Shown piece after piece: positions 1-9,467 of a stretch of 64,000 nt of DNA (the stretch's first letter is position 1; each line of letters opens with the position of its first letter). The DNA lies in NCBI GenBank assembly GCA_022651245.1, contig JALCQM010000001.1, positions 62,001-126,000 on the forward strand. The letters run 5' to 3'. The DNA comes from Lactobacillus sp. (lineage in GTDB: Bacteria; Bacillota; Bacilli; Lactobacillales; Lactobacillaceae). The position numbers and the translations under genes were made by a program. Under the pieces are notes generated by a model. It had not been told where the DNA came from. It did no database searches and saw nothing but the letters and a program-made list of their open reading frames with translations.

Positions 1-825
1 TGCTGTAAAGATCATAATTAAGACGAAAAGCACCCAAGATAATGCACTGGAGTATCCCATATCAAAGGTTTTGAATGCGCTATCATAAATGTACATAGGA
101 AGTAAGTACGTCGCACGCATTGGGCCGCCACCCGTCACTAAGAACGGTCCTTCAAATTCTTGAAATCCTTGCACTAACTGTAAAACTAAGTTGAAGAAAA
201 TTACCGGCGAAAGCATAGGCAGCGTTACCGAAAAGAATTGACGGAATTTTGAGGCCCCGTCGATAGAAGCTGCTTCGTATAGCTCAGAAGGGATTTCAGC
301 CAGGCCATTGAGAAAGATAATCATTGCTGAACCAAACTGCCAGACACGTAATAATACAATCGTGAACATCGCTCCTGTAGGACTTGAAAACCAACCAAAT
401 CCCTGTAAGCCGACACGTTCCATTATCATGTTAATCAGACCGTCGTTTTTAAAGAGAAATTGCCATAACACCGCAATCGCGACGTTAGCGCCTAAGATTG
501 AGGGGATGTAATATGCTGTCCGGAAAAAACCGATCCCCTTCAACTTGGCATTCATGATGTAGGCGATGAAAAGTGCGAACACCATTTTAGCCGGTACGGT
601 CAATACAACAAATTTTACAGTCGCCCAGAAGGACTGCCAGAAATTTGGATCCACAAAGAACATCTTCTTGTAGTTTGCTAAACCTATAAATTGCGGAGAC
701 GACAGCATGCTGTAATCCGTAAAACTATAGTAAAACGACATCGCAAATGGATAGATGACAAACACGACGATCCCAATAATCCAAGGAATTAAGTATATTA
801 GGCTAAGATATCTCTCTTTCTTCAA
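1..825 (-). CDS. sugar ABC transporter permease (MalF/UgpA type), 3' end outside window
   Basis: Inner component of a carbohydrate ABC importer; 275 codons are visible and the end lies beyond the left edge. The start is a TTG at 823-825, seven bases after a GGAGGG ribosome site. The protein shows hydrophobic segments starting with YLSLIYLIPWIIGIVVF and, near the visible end, the permease EAA loop (ELYEAASIDGASKFRQFF...LPML) that contacts the ATPase. It lies about 65 bases after the solute-binding protein gene, on the same strand, so both belong to one operon whose second permease presumably continues to the left. The substrate is not evident; the neighbouring oxidoreductase suggests a sugar, polyol or glycoside. 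Confidence 0.9.
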   Translation of the reverse strand, partial: MKKERYLSLIYLIPWIIGIVVFVIYPFAMSFYYSFTDYSMLSSPQFIGLANYKKMFFVDPNFWQSFWATVKFVVLTVPAKMVFALFIAYIMNAKLKGIGFFRTAYYIPSILGANVAIAVLWQFLFKNDGLINMIMERVGLQGFGWFSSPTGAMFTIVLLRVWQFGSAMIIFLNGLAEIPSELYEAASIDGASKFRQFFSVTLPMLSPVIFFNLVLQLVQGFQEFEGPFLVTGGGPMRATYLLPMYIYDSAFKTFDMGYSSALSWVLFVLIMIFTA

Positions 826-846
826 TGAAAATCCCTCCAATCGTAA

Positions 847-880
847 CCGGGGTATGAAGCGTTGTTGCCCCATACCCCGG
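847..880 (-). terminator. intercistronic stem-loop between binding protein and permease
   Basis: CCGGGGTATG (847-856) pairs perfectly with CATACCCCGG (871-880) around a 14-base loop. There is no long T-tract on the minus strand, so it is more likely an mRNA processing or attenuation element that keeps the binding-protein message more abundant than the permease message than a full terminator. Confidence 0.6.
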
Positions 881-890
881 AGATAACAAA

Positions 891-2192
891 TTACTTAAAT
901 TCTGATTCTTGCTCCTTGAATGCGTTATAGAGTAACGTAGCCGCACCATCGACATCCGTTTTGCCATAATCTAGCTGTGTAAAGGCATCGCTTGCGGCTT
1001 CCATGGTAGTCGGTTGATCCCACCGATAAACGTTTGCCATCTTGGTGTCAACTGTACCTTCAGCAATCTTCAATGACTTCTTCATAAGTGGCGTAATCAG
1101 ACCTGCTTTTTCTAACGTATTACGCGCAACCTTACTATCTGGGACACCATTTTCAACCTTCTGGAGTTTTGCGGCCGTTGGATCATTAAGCATAAAATTG
1201 ATTAACTTTGCAGCAGCCTGTTGGTGCTTACTAGACTTAGGAATTGAGTAGAATGCTGATGGCTTAGACAATTCACCTGTCGATTTGCCATTTTTCATCG
1301 TTAAAGCCGGTACGATATCCAATGTCGCCCCCATGTCCTCGAATTGCGTTGCGAAAACATTGATATCTGTGTTCCAAGAGAATAGTGAAAGCCATTTTTG
1401 ATTAACAATACCTGGGAACGGTGCACCTTCAACAATACCCGAGTTATCAATTTCTTTTTTGGATGGGGTGATTTTCTTATCTACTAACGATTTGTAATAT
1501 TTTACAGCCTTAGTGAAATCTTTCTTTGTGTACAATAATTTGTTATCTGCATTGCCTACTGGCTTCCCAGTTTGCTCAGCCATGATCTGTAAAAGCAGCA
1601 ACGACGTCACGCTTTTCGGTTGGTAATAACTATAAAACGGAAAAACGTCATTAGGTAACTTGGAACGTGCTGCAAATAGATCTTCCCAAGTCTTTGGCTC
1701 TGCCACCCCATATTTTGCTAACGCTGACTTATTGACAAACAACTGCCGATAAATCGTTGAGACTGGCATTCCTAGCTGCTTACCATCTACCTTAGCAGCA
1801 GCTAATTTATCTTTAGTAAAATTGCTGGCACCTAATTCTTTACCCATCGAAGACATATCCACTAACTGGTCTTTATACGTCGTAATCCAGTTGCCATCAA
1901 TACGCATGACATCAGGTGCTGTGCCTCCTGACAGTTGAGTCGTTAACTTTTCTTGATAGGAATCAAAACCACCAAATTCAGTCTTTACGGTTATATTAGG
2001 GTTCTTTTTTTCAAACGCTTTGATTGCGGCTTGCATAGCTTTATGGCGAGAATCTCCACCCCACCAACTCATCCGAATTGTGACTTTGTCACCATTATCC
2101 GAATCAGTAGATTTCTTATTTGAACACGCACTTAAACTCAACAAGGCAGCCCCAACAGTAATCACACTTATAACAAATCCTTTTATTTTCAT
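891..2192 (-). CDS. sugar ABC transporter solute-binding lipoprotein (family 1)
   Basis: Extracellular binding protein of the adjacent importer, 433 residues. I place the start at the ATG at 2190-2192 because an AAAGGTG site precedes it; an upstream start would add ten residues ahead of the signal peptide. The N-terminus has Lys residues, a hydrophobic core and the lipobox L-S-A-C with the lipidated Cys at residue 23, followed by a Ser/Asn/Lys/Asp linker. The body (VTIRMSWWGGDSRHKAMQAAIKAFEKKNPNITV, later TAPDVMRIDGNW) is typical of family 1 sugar-binding proteins. First gene of a leftward operon with the permease; a divergent AraC gene begins 145 bases away and is the likely regulator. Confidence 0.93.
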   Translation of the reverse strand: MKIKGFVISVITVGAALLSLSACSNKKSTDSDNGDKVTIRMSWWGGDSRHKAMQAAIKAFEKKNPNITVKTEFGGFDSYQEKLTTQLSGGTAPDVMRIDGNWITTYKDQLVDMSSMGKELGASNFTKDKLAAAKVDGKQLGMPVSTIYRQLFVNKSALAKYGVAEPKTWEDLFAARSKLPNDVFPFYSYYQPKSVTSLLLLQIMAEQTGKPVGNADNKLLYTKKDFTKAVKYYKSLVDKKITPSKKEIDNSGIVEGAPFPGIVNQKWLSLFSWNTDINVFATQFEDMGATLDIVPALTMKNGKSTGELSKPSAFYSIPKSSKHQQAAAKLINFMLNDPTAAKLQKVENGVPDSKVARNTLEKAGLITPLMKKSLKIAEGTVDTKMANVYRWDQPTTMEAASDAFTQLDYGKTDVDGAATLLYNAFKEQESEFK

Positions 2193-2337
2193 GGTTTTCA
2201 CCTTTCTAATGATCGCCATCAATACCTCAACATTGTTTTTTATATCTTGAAATCAATTTAGTCGATTCACTTGCACACCGTCCGCATATCCACTATCATC
2301 ATTGTAAACGCCGTCATTTTTTAAAGGAGTAACCAAC

Positions 2338-3186
2338 GTGTCCCCTATATTTTCAAAGGATCTTATAGTCGAGAAGGTTTATCGCAATATGCCTTATAAA
2401 ATGGAAGGTCCTCACTCGCATAATCGTTATGAGATTTATTACCTATCCAAACTTGAAGGCACGGCTCACATCAATATTATGGGTAAAGATTATCCACTTA
2501 CTCAAGACTCTCTCGTCTTAATCGATAGCTTTTTACCCCATCAAACTGACTTTTCGGGTGCATCTGCTCACGAGCGCTACTTGATTGAAGTGGCACCGGA
2601 GCATTTTAGTAAAGAAGCCAGCCAACTCATTGATTTTCCGATCGACTTATTCTTCAAAAATTTCTATGGCGTCTATGCTTTGGATCCCAAAACTGCAATC
2701 ACGATCAAACATCTATTCATTTCGATCAATCGCGAGTTTATCTTGAATGAAAGCCAGTTCGAGAACATGATCATTCTCAAGCAACTGGAAATTTTCGTCT
2801 TGCTTGAGCGCTTTGTCGAACAAGAAAGCGACTACTTAGGTACGGCTGACCAACAACGGATAATCATTCCTGTTGTTAAATTCATCGTTGAACACTTTCA
2901 AGAAGAAATATCACTTTCGTCATTGGCTAACACTTTCTTTGTTGATAAATCTTATTTAGCGAGAACCTTCAAATGTTGTACTGGCAAAACCGTACACCGC
3001 TTCATCAATCAACGGCGCCTCGATATGGCCGAACGCTATTTAGCCATTCACACCGAGTATTCGATCGAAGAAATAGCCTATCTTTGTGGCTTTCATTCAC
3101 TGTCGTATTTCGATAAATTATTTCGCTCGATCGTCAATATCTCTCCTAAGCAATTTCGCCAAAGGTATCACACACAATCTCATTAG
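2338..3186 (+). CDS. AraC family transcriptional regulator with cupin sensor
   Basis: Probable activator of the divergent sugar ABC operon, 282 residues. The GTG start at 2338-2340 follows AAAGGAGT at seven bases. The N-terminal half is a cupin-like sensor (GPHSHNRYEIYYL near residues 24-36, DSLVLIDSFLPHQTDF). The C-terminal 100 residues hold two helix-turn-helix motifs (ISLSSLANTFFVDKSYLARTFKCCTG and SIEEIAYLCGFHSLSYFDKLFRSIVNISPKQFRQ), the usual AraC/XylS signature. It converges on the oxidoreductase gene with only seven bases between stops. Ligand unknown. Confidence 0.93.
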   Translation: MSPIFSKDLIVEKVYRNMPYKMEGPHSHNRYEIYYLSKLEGTAHINIMGKDYPLTQDSLVLIDSFLPHQTDFSGASAHERYLIEVAPEHFSKEASQLIDFPIDLFFKNFYGVYALDPKTAITIKHLFISINREFILNESQFENMIILKQLEIFVLLERFVEQESDYLGTADQQRIIIPVVKFIVEHFQEEISLSSLANTFFVDKSYLARTFKCCTGKTVHRFINQRRLDMAERYLAIHTEYSIEEIAYLCGFHSLSYFDKLFRSIVNISPKQFRQRYHTQSH

Positions 3187-3193
3187 TAACACG

Positions 3194-4477
3194 TCAGAAC
3201 TCTATTAAATCCTTCACAGTAATCGGCATACCAGAAGCAATCGATTTATTTGCTGCAATCCCGGTTAATATTGACATTGCGCCATCATAGGCAGAAGCTG
3301 CACGGTTCAGTGGATCCGGTTCCGGTACTCCAAAAATATCGTTTTGCAAAATTGGATCGCCACCACCGTGACCACCATGAGCTGTGTCAATCGCCACGTC
3401 ATACGGCTTACCGAACATTGGAAATACGGTAATATGCGCACCCTTGACCGCACCTTCAGCTTCAGGTTCCCCACCAGCATTGATATAGGACATCTCAACA
3501 ACCTTCATCTCGATACGTCCTTTACTGCCGTTAAATACGACATTAAAGCCCTCCCACGGTTCGAACGCATTCAACGAATACGTTAGAATCGTGCCATTAT
3601 CATACTTTGCGATGACACCCATCGTATCTTCAATTGAGATATCATCTGCAAATACGCTACGATCACGAATATAGCCACTGTCTTTTTCTGCATCTAGATA
3701 CAGTCCTTTAAGCTCCTCAGAACTTTCTAGATCAATCGCAAAAGGATCATTTTTTGCATATTCATTACCGTGTGCACGATAATAGAAATGTTCCACGCCG
3801 CGCTTTTCGGCATTCTTCATCCCATAGAAATTTAAATCACCAAAGGCAAAAACAGTTTTTGGAAAACTCTCCAGCCAAAAATTCACTAAATCAAAATGAT
3901 GTGTCGCTTTATGCACTAACAATCCGCCCGAATTGTACTTATTTCGATGCCAACGTCGGAAATAATCCGCACCGTGTTGCGTATTTAGCAACCACTCAAA
4001 GTGTACCGAGAAAACATCCCCAATTACCCCACTCCGGAGCAACTCTGCCAACTTACTGTTATGGGGCGCATACCGATAATTAAAAGTCACACGGATATTA
4101 CGTCCCGTCTCCTTTTGGGTATCAATTATCGCTTGTGCCTTATTCTCGTCAATCGTCATTGGTTTTTCAGTGATGACATCACAGCCCTTTTTCATGGCGC
4201 GAATAATATAATCATCGTGAGTTCGATCAACTGATGTCACAATCACATAATCAGGCTTTAATTCATCCAACATCTGATCAAACTCGGTGTACTTATACAT
4301 TTTAGCCGGCTTTTGACCATATGTTTCGGTAAGAATTCTGTTACAGAATCGCATACGTGTTTCGGAAATGTCACAAATTCCCACCAGCTCACAAGTCTCA
4401 GAAAATTTGGATGCAATTGCCTCATACCAAAAACGAGCTCGTCCCCCAATACCAACTTCAACGTACCTTTTCTTCAT
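3194..4477 (-). CDS. Gfo/Idh/MocA family NAD(P)-dependent oxidoreductase
   Basis: Likely sugar or inositol dehydrogenase/epimerase of 427 residues. The ATG at 4475-4477 is preceded by TAGGGGG. The N-terminus is a Rossmann fold (YVEVGIGGRARFWYEAIA), followed by EKPMTID, the family motif around the catalytic Lys (about residue 95), and by RYAPHNSKLAELLRSGVIGDVFSVHFEW of the second domain. GGLLVHKATHHFDLVNFW carries the conserved His/Asp region. It shares the strand of the ABC operon but lies beyond the AraC gene and so has its own promoter. Probably metabolises the sugar imported by the ABC system; the substrate cannot be named. Confidence 0.9.
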   Translation of the reverse strand: MKKRYVEVGIGGRARFWYEAIASKFSETCELVGICDISETRMRFCNRILTETYGQKPAKMYKYTEFDQMLDELKPDYVIVTSVDRTHDDYIIRAMKKGCDVITEKPMTIDENKAQAIIDTQKETGRNIRVTFNYRYAPHNSKLAELLRSGVIGDVFSVHFEWLLNTQHGADYFRRWHRNKYNSGGLLVHKATHHFDLVNFWLESFPKTVFAFGDLNFYGMKNAEKRGVEHFYYRAHGNEYAKNDPFAIDLESSEELKGLYLDAEKDSGYIRDRSVFADDISIEDTMGVIAKYDNGTILTYSLNAFEPWEGFNVVFNGSKGRIEMKVVEMSYINAGGEPEAEGAVKGAHITVFPMFGKPYDVAIDTAHGGHGGGDPILQNDIFGVPEPDPLNRAASAYDGAMSILTGIAANKSIASGMPITVKDLIEF

Positions 4478-5078
4478 TGCAAAACCCCCTACAGTATTTT
4501 TGTGACCTACCATTCATTGATAAGCCTTGCTACAGTGGAATAATAGCATGCTCACATTTTTTTGAAAGGGTTTTCAAACACAAAGCCATTTCATACTAGC
4601 GATTGCGTGTTTTTTTGTACAATATTGACTGATGATTCTAGCCTACCCTACACAGTATGCTAAGTACGCGTCTATTAGCCCGACAGTTCTACGGCCATCT
4701 GGTTGCTTACGTCTGTTATTCTTATCATTCTTGATCTTAGTGCCGATCCACTTAAGTTGAGTCACCTTGTTTCTGAATTATCGTTTGACAGACCCACGCA
4801 ATCATTGTAGAGATGACATGACCACACTGAGACTCGTTAGTACGTCACTAGTTATTGATGAAGACATATTAATCAGACAAAAAAGAAGTAGCTCTACTTG
4901 AACGAACTACTTCTCTCGGGACTTTTAAAAGTGATACTAACATCCTGAGACCTAGGAGTCTGCTTAGACCGAAGTGAAAGTCATTTGCACCTGTCGATGT
5001 AATGATGTCAATTCAACTTTGTTTATTAAAGTCTAGATTTAATCAGGTCTGCTGTAATGTACCCATTTTATAGTGGCA
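4478..5078. other. gene-poor spacer between oxidoreductase and radical SAM genes
   Basis: About 600 bases. Only the terminator at 4881-4914 and, presumably, the oxidoreductase promoter near 4500-4600 can be supported. No reading frame with a ribosome site was found. Confidence 0.6.
4880..4914 (-). terminator. rho-independent terminator downstream of the anSME operon
   Basis: AGAAGTAG (4884-4891) pairs with CTACTTCT (4907-4914). Read on the minus strand the stem is followed by a TTTTTTG run, about 165 bases after the stop of the sulfatase-maturase gene. Confidence 0.75.
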
Positions 5079-6218
5079 CTAAATATTCACCGTTTCTTGC
5101 TTCACCAGCTCGACATGCGCCATTTGCGCCATAATCTCATTTTGCTTAGGTACGATTGTCGACAACACCGCCTGATAGCCACAAAAGTCACTCTCTTCAT
5201 CGACGTACATCGCATCTTTCATTCGCTTGCATCCCCCACAACACATAGTCTTAAATGGACAAGTGGCACATTTGCTAGGAAGCGTCTTACGACTGCTTAA
5301 GAATGTCAATGCTTGGGGTTGGTGAAACAACTCGCTAAGCGTTTGCTCTTGTATGTATCCTAAACGGTATTCGTCTAAAGCATAGAAGTCACACGGGTAG
5401 ACACTTCCATCCGCTTCAATAACATATTGAACACGACATTGGCCTGTGATACCGCAAGCTGTAGCCCGTCCATAATGAAACAAGTTGATGATATCATCGA
5501 ATAACTTCACACTTTGATAAACGCCTGTTTGCAACTGTGCATACCACCGCTTAAAGTACTGCTTGTAAAAACTGGCAAAGCGTTGCGGAGTCAGTGCGTA
5601 TGAGCTTGAAGTGCCTGCATCTAAATCATCTAAGCAAGGAATGAACTGTATATACTGTATCCGCTCATTCATTAAAGCATCAAAAACTTCATCCGGTTGC
5701 GCTGCTAATTGATTGGTTAACACGCACAAAATATTGTAGTCAACATGATACTCGTCAAACAGTCGTTTCGTCTCGTGAACACGGTAATAGGTCCCTCTAC
5801 CTCTTACATCCACTCGATTCAGGTTATGATTCCTGGCCAAGCCATCGATAGATAAACCCACCAAAAATTCATTCGTCTTCAAGAATTGGCACCAACGCTC
5901 GTTGATTACCATTCCGTTAGTTTGAATCGCATAGTGCACCTGAACTGAGATTGGCTGTTGAGATACTGCTTGGACAAAATGCTCAAAATATGCTAATCCA
6001 GCAAGTGTTGGTTCACCACCTTGAAATGCAATCGATAATTCATCACCATCTTCAAGATCTGCAAAAACACTCGAAACGAGTTGGTTCACCAAAGTAGACT
6101 TCATGCGACCAAAAGATCGCACCTCACGCATAGAGCTGATATTAGCGTAAAAACAATACTTACAGCGCAAATTACACAATGATGACGCTGGTTTGATCAA
6201 CAAAGAGACACTTTTCAT
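5079..6218 (-). CDS. anaerobic sulfatase-maturating enzyme (radical SAM, SPASM)
   Basis: Radical SAM enzyme of 379 residues that would oxidise the active-site Cys of the sulfatase encoded at 12288-13649 to formylglycine. The ATG at 6216-6218 follows AAAGGAGG at five bases. C15-x3-C19-x2-C22 (CNLRCKYC) binds the SAM cluster; the GGEPT motif follows (AFQGGEPTLAG). The C-terminal SPASM region has many Cys (CGITGQCRV, YPCDFYALDEYRLG, SKCATCPFKTMCCGGCKRMKD) for auxiliary clusters, as in anSMEs. Length matches the family (370-400). Last gene of the EIIC-EIID-hydrolase-exporter-maturase operon. Together with a CxPSR-type sulfatase in the same locus the assignment is strong. Confidence 0.93.
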   Translation of the reverse strand: MKSVSLLIKPASSLCNLRCKYCFYANISSMREVRSFGRMKSTLVNQLVSSVFADLEDGDELSIAFQGGEPTLAGLAYFEHFVQAVSQQPISVQVHYAIQTNGMVINERWCQFLKTNEFLVGLSIDGLARNHNLNRVDVRGRGTYYRVHETKRLFDEYHVDYNILCVLTNQLAAQPDEVFDALMNERIQYIQFIPCLDDLDAGTSSSYALTPQRFASFYKQYFKRWYAQLQTGVYQSVKLFDDIINLFHYGRATACGITGQCRVQYVIEADGSVYPCDFYALDEYRLGYIQEQTLSELFHQPQALTFLSSRKTLPSKCATCPFKTMCCGGCKRMKDAMYVDEESDFCGYQAVLSTIVPKQNEIMAQMAHVELVKQETVNI

Positions 6219-6229
6219 GATAACCTCCT

Positions 6230-7012
6230 TTAAAAAAGGATCTGCCACGCATTATACAGATTCAATAATATGACCCCAGAAACGATCATTCGGTACAATC
6301 GCATAACCTGCTTAGCATCCATCTTTCTGCTTAAGGTCGCCCCAAGCGCACCACCAATTATCGCGGCTAACACAATTACAGGCAGAGTACTTAACTGCAC
6401 GTGCAATGAAGAAAAATGCATAAGGCTAACACTTAGCTTGGCTAATTGAGAAAACAAGATAATGCCGATTGAATATACTGTTGCCGTCTTCGCCTCAAGG
6501 CTAAAGATAGCAATCAACAAAGCCACATTAATTGGCCCACCGCCAATTCCAAGTAACGTCGCTAACGTTCCCAATAGCAACCCACTTGCCACCAACGCTA
6601 CTTCTTGCTGTCCAGGGCCCCATTGGATACGTAGTGGGCGAGTAAACAACAGCGCCAGTACCAAACTCATGATTGTCAATCCTATTTGAATTAGATTAAC
6701 CGTCTGTTCAGATCTTAATGTCAATAATAACCAGTTGATCAGAGAATCACCTAGTATGCCGCCGATCACCGCCCCGGATGACAGTTTAAATAGGGCCGGC
6801 CAATGTAATGCCATCCCATAACTAACTTGACGATAAGTCGAAACCATGGCCATCACGAACACTGCTAATGCCGAATAAAAATTAATCGCATTTAGTGGGC
6901 TAGCCGCCAAGGCGTCCATCATTGGCTTGATGATCACACCACCGCCCATGCCAGAGACCGCTCCAAGCGCGTTAGCGACAATAATAATTAAAAAATACCA
7001 CAGATTAAACAC
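6230..7012 (-). CDS. TauE/SafE family sulfur-oxyanion exporter
   Basis: Polytopic membrane protein of 260 residues. The GTG at 7010-7012 is chosen because GAGGAGC lies seven bases upstream and the hydrophobic N-terminus begins at once (MFNLWYFLIIIVANALG). The two repeat motifs of the family are visible: VSGMGGGVIIKPMMDAL near the N-terminus and LLGIGGGPINVALLIAIFSLEAKTA in the middle. Members are thought to export sulfite, sulfoacetate or related anions. Beside a cytoplasmic sulfatase the likely cargo is the sulfate or sulfite released inside the cell; that is inference. It ends 11 bases before the maturase start. Confidence 0.9.
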   Translation of the reverse strand: MFNLWYFLIIIVANALGAVSGMGGGVIIKPMMDALAASPLNAINFYSALAVFVMAMVSTYRQVSYGMALHWPALFKLSSGAVIGGILGDSLINWLLLTLRSEQTVNLIQIGLTIMSLVLALLFTRPLRIQWGPGQQEVALVASGLLLGTLATLLGIGGGPINVALLIAIFSLEAKTATVYSIGIILFSQLAKLSVSLMHFSSLHVQLSTLPVIVLAAIIGGALGATLSRKMDAKQVMRLYRMIVSGVILLNLYNAWQILF

Positions 7013-7027
7013 TATGGACGCTCCTCG

Positions 7028-7067
7028 TAAAAAGAAGGACCCGGATGTCAACACACCCGAGTCCAAG
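7028..7067 (-). terminator. imperfect stem-loop between hydrolase and exporter genes
   Basis: GGACCCGGATGT (7038-7049) pairs with ACACCCGAGTCC (about 7054-7065) with two mismatches. On the minus strand a CTTTTTAC run follows. It sits between the stop of the PHP-like hydrolase and the ribosome site of the exporter, so it probably attenuates downstream expression. Confidence 0.55.
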
Positions 7068-7076
7068 AAATTGGGA

Positions 7077-8621
7077 CTACTTCTTTGTTGGCGCAGATAG
7101 CCAAATTGGTGAACTCCAACCAGTCTGACCGTTAGTCTGAACAACTTTCACATAATAGCTATGCTCAGAGGTAGTCGGTAACACTGTAAACTTTGCAGCT
7201 GCTTGATAAGCCGACTGAGTCGCACCACGATAAAGTTTGACTTTGTATGCGTTATGATACCAACTGTCACTCCGGTAATACTCTGTGATCCCCGTTTTTT
7301 CTGCCAGTAGTTGCTTTGCCTCTGCCTCATAGACCAAGAGATGACTAGCAGCAAGAATCTCTTCTACAGAATAGTACTTCGTCAGGCCATTTATACTCAA
7401 GCTTAACTGGCTGTCACGTGACGCCTCGATTTCAAAGATGAAACCTTCGTTCTTAAGTGAATTGTCTCGCATCCAGCCATCCTGTTGAGCCGGTTGATGT
7501 GTCGTTGCCGTAAAACTAACGTGTTGATCGTCTTCAATTGCGTAATCGTTATCAAAGCCATTGTAAACCGGCTCAACACTAAACACGCGTCCCGTGGTCT
7601 CCAATCGTCCGTTCCACGCTTTAGACGAAGCCTCTGGAAATGAATTCGGGTCAGGCCCCCACCCACATTCAATTTGAAATTTAAACCGCACAGTAGGGCC
7701 AACATTTTCACTTGGTTGCCATAGCTTTATTTGCGAAATCTCGCCATCACGATATAACTCCAAACGTTCGAGCCGATTGTTGGCAGTCACTTCAGTCCTA
7801 ATTATCTGGGACGCAACATCTGTTTGGACGATGCTCCCCATCGGTTGTCCAGCTAATTCCATCCAAGTAATAATTTTAGAATCAGTGAAGCCAAAGGTCC
7901 TGCGTTGTTGCATCGCCTCCCACAAGGCCTCTTTCGTATAAGCACTTGCCCATATTCCAGCACGTCCATGCTTGACGAGAGCAGGAACTTCATGATTATC
8001 ACCTGAGGCAATAATGCCAAAATGATAGCCATTCTTCAGACCATCAACAACGGTGTTCCCATCAACCCGAGGTCCCATGTGCACATGACGGTTCATCGAC
8101 AGGTTTGTTTCATCACTTTCAGAGCTGCCGTGATGAGAATATATTTCGACTAACGGCGAAAACCTTTCATTGTGGGTGTTCCAGTTTTTACCTCGATTTC
8201 CACTAGAATAGGCTAAATGGTGTGGAATACCCATGACCTCTAGCCCAGAAAACGCGTGGACTAAATCTTGATAACGTGGTGCTAACAATAGGCGTCCTGA
8301 GTCATCTTTGAAATAAATATTGTGATCGCCATCTTCACCGGTCCCTTGCCATTCATAACCCAAAAAACTAATAAAATCATCATCACTGTTATGTGCTTTC
8401 AGATAGTCCTCAATAACCTGCCACTGCTGGTTTCGTGTTGCATTATCCAGCTCTTCTTCAGCTTTAAAACCATTCTTTACTGGTACCATATGATACGGAT
8501 AGTATGCTAACGTAAAGAAATCGGCGACTTTCTTTGTATGTTGGTACCACTTATCCAATAAATCGATTTGATCAGGGTGAAGATTGACATGTAAATCTGT
8601 AATATAACTTTTATATTTCAT
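7077..8621 (-). CDS. PHP-like metallohydrolase (DUF3604 / CehA-McbA type)
   Basis: 514-residue protein of a poorly characterised metallohydrolase family. His/Asp clusters appear in PHP order: TDLHVNLHPDQ at residues 9-19, DGDHNIYF near 97, MGIPHHLAY near 130, EIYSHHGSSE near 160, IIASGDNHE near 205. They could bind two or three metals. The C-terminal half is beta-rich with no recognised motif. No signal peptide, so it should act in the cytoplasm. Two adjacent ATGs follow GAGG; the second gives better spacing. It lies between the PTS EIID and exporter genes, so it likely acts on the imported phosphorylated sulfated sugar (phosphoester, sulfoester or carbamoyl hydrolysis are all open). Exact reaction unknown. 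Confidence 0.75.
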   Translation of the reverse strand: MKYKSYITDLHVNLHPDQIDLLDKWYQHTKKVADFFTLAYYPYHMVPVKNGFKAEEELDNATRNQQWQVIEDYLKAHNSDDDFISFLGYEWQGTGEDGDHNIYFKDDSGRLLLAPRYQDLVHAFSGLEVMGIPHHLAYSSGNRGKNWNTHNERFSPLVEIYSHHGSSESDETNLSMNRHVHMGPRVDGNTVVDGLKNGYHFGIIASGDNHEVPALVKHGRAGIWASAYTKEALWEAMQQRRTFGFTDSKIITWMELAGQPMGSIVQTDVASQIIRTEVTANNRLERLELYRDGEISQIKLWQPSENVGPTVRFKFQIECGWGPDPNSFPEASSKAWNGRLETTGRVFSVEPVYNGFDNDYAIEDDQHVSFTATTHQPAQQDGWMRDNSLKNEGFIFEIEASRDSQLSLSINGLTKYYSVEEILAASHLLVYEAEAKQLLAEKTGITEYYRSDSWYHNAYKVKLYRGATQSAYQAAAKFTVLPTTSEHSYYVKVVQTNGQTGWSSPIWLSAPTKK

Positions 8622-8636
8622 CATCGACCTCGCTGA

Positions 8637-9467
8637 CTACATAATGCCAAGTGCAACCATCACAGCCGCAAAAGCGAGGATCCCTAGCAATAGTTTAGTA
8701 GATCCCCAGTTACGTTTGGCGACTAAATAATAACAAACTAGCCCGACACCAAGTGGCAGTAAATTTGGCATAATTTTATCCAGGATCTGCTGAATATTGA
8801 TCACCATTTTGCCTGAAGTAAACTTCCAAATCACAGGCGCCTTCACTGTCGTGCTTGCCACACCACCAATTACAATCAGACCGACCATGGTCAACGTAGT
8901 CGTAATCATATTTTTAAGTCGCTCGTTCGTCAGCAACTTAACTGCGTCCAGCCCCATTGAATAGCCTTTGTTGAAAAGCCAATATTTCATGGTGACGACA
9001 ATTGCCAACCAAGAGACTAAGAATACTAAAGGACCGACAGGCGACCCATCTCTTGAGGAAAGGCCAATTCCGATACTTAAGAGAATTGGGTTTAAAGTCC
9101 CGACTAAAATTGAATCACCAATACCGGCAAAGGGGCCCATCAAAGCATTCTTGGTACTGCCAATAATGGATTCATCAAAATCTGGATTATTAGCTTTGGT
9201 TTCCTCTAGAGCTAGCGTAATACCGGGAATAACTGAACCTAATTGTGGCTCGGTATTAAAGAACGTCAGACTACGCTTTAATGCCTTAGAGAGTCCTTCC
9301 TTATCATCACCATAAAGCTTTTCCAAAGCACCGGACATACTGTGCGCAAAACCACCGCCTTGCATACGTTCGTAATTTTGGGAACTGAGTGCGAAGAAGT
9401 TCCAGCGCCAGTTAGCCTTTGCCACGTCTTTTTTAGTTAATTTTGTATTATTCTTCATAATCGTCAT
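8637..9467 (-). CDS. PTS mannose/sorbose-class EIID
   Basis: Membrane subunit of a mannose-class sugar PTS, about 276 residues. Motifs of EIID are clear: NYERMQGGGFAHSMSGALEKLY, FFNTEPQLGSVIPGITLALEE, GPFAGIGDSILVGTLNPILLSIG and the C-terminal hydrophobic helices. Several in-frame starts (9479 GTG, 9470, 9467 and 9458 ATG) lie around the ribosome site GAGGAG; I favour 9467. The gene overlaps the end of EIIC, implying translational coupling. The matching EIIA and EIIB are not next to it but at 11390-12276 on the other side of the GntR gene. Confidence 0.93.
   Translation of the reverse strand: MTIMKNNTKLTKKDVAKANWRWNFFALSSQNYERMQGGGFAHSMSGALEKLYGDDKEGLSKALKRSLTFFNTEPQLGSVIPGITLALEETKANNPDFDESIIGSTKNALMGPFAGIGDSILVGTLNPILLSIGIGLSSRDGSPVGPLVFLVSWLAIVVTMKYWLFNKGYSMGLDAVKLLTNERLKNMITTTLTMVGLIVIGGVASTTVKAPVIWKFTSGKMVINIQQILDKIMPNLLPLGVGLVCYYLVAKRNWGSTKLLLGILAFAAVMVALGIM

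Noticed and set aside
308-511. Plus-strand open frame opposite the ABC permease
   Set aside because: Antisense shadow of a well-supported coding sequence.
4620-4860. Possible transposase remnant in the spacer
   Set aside because: Translation in several frames gives only short stop-broken pieces with no motif.
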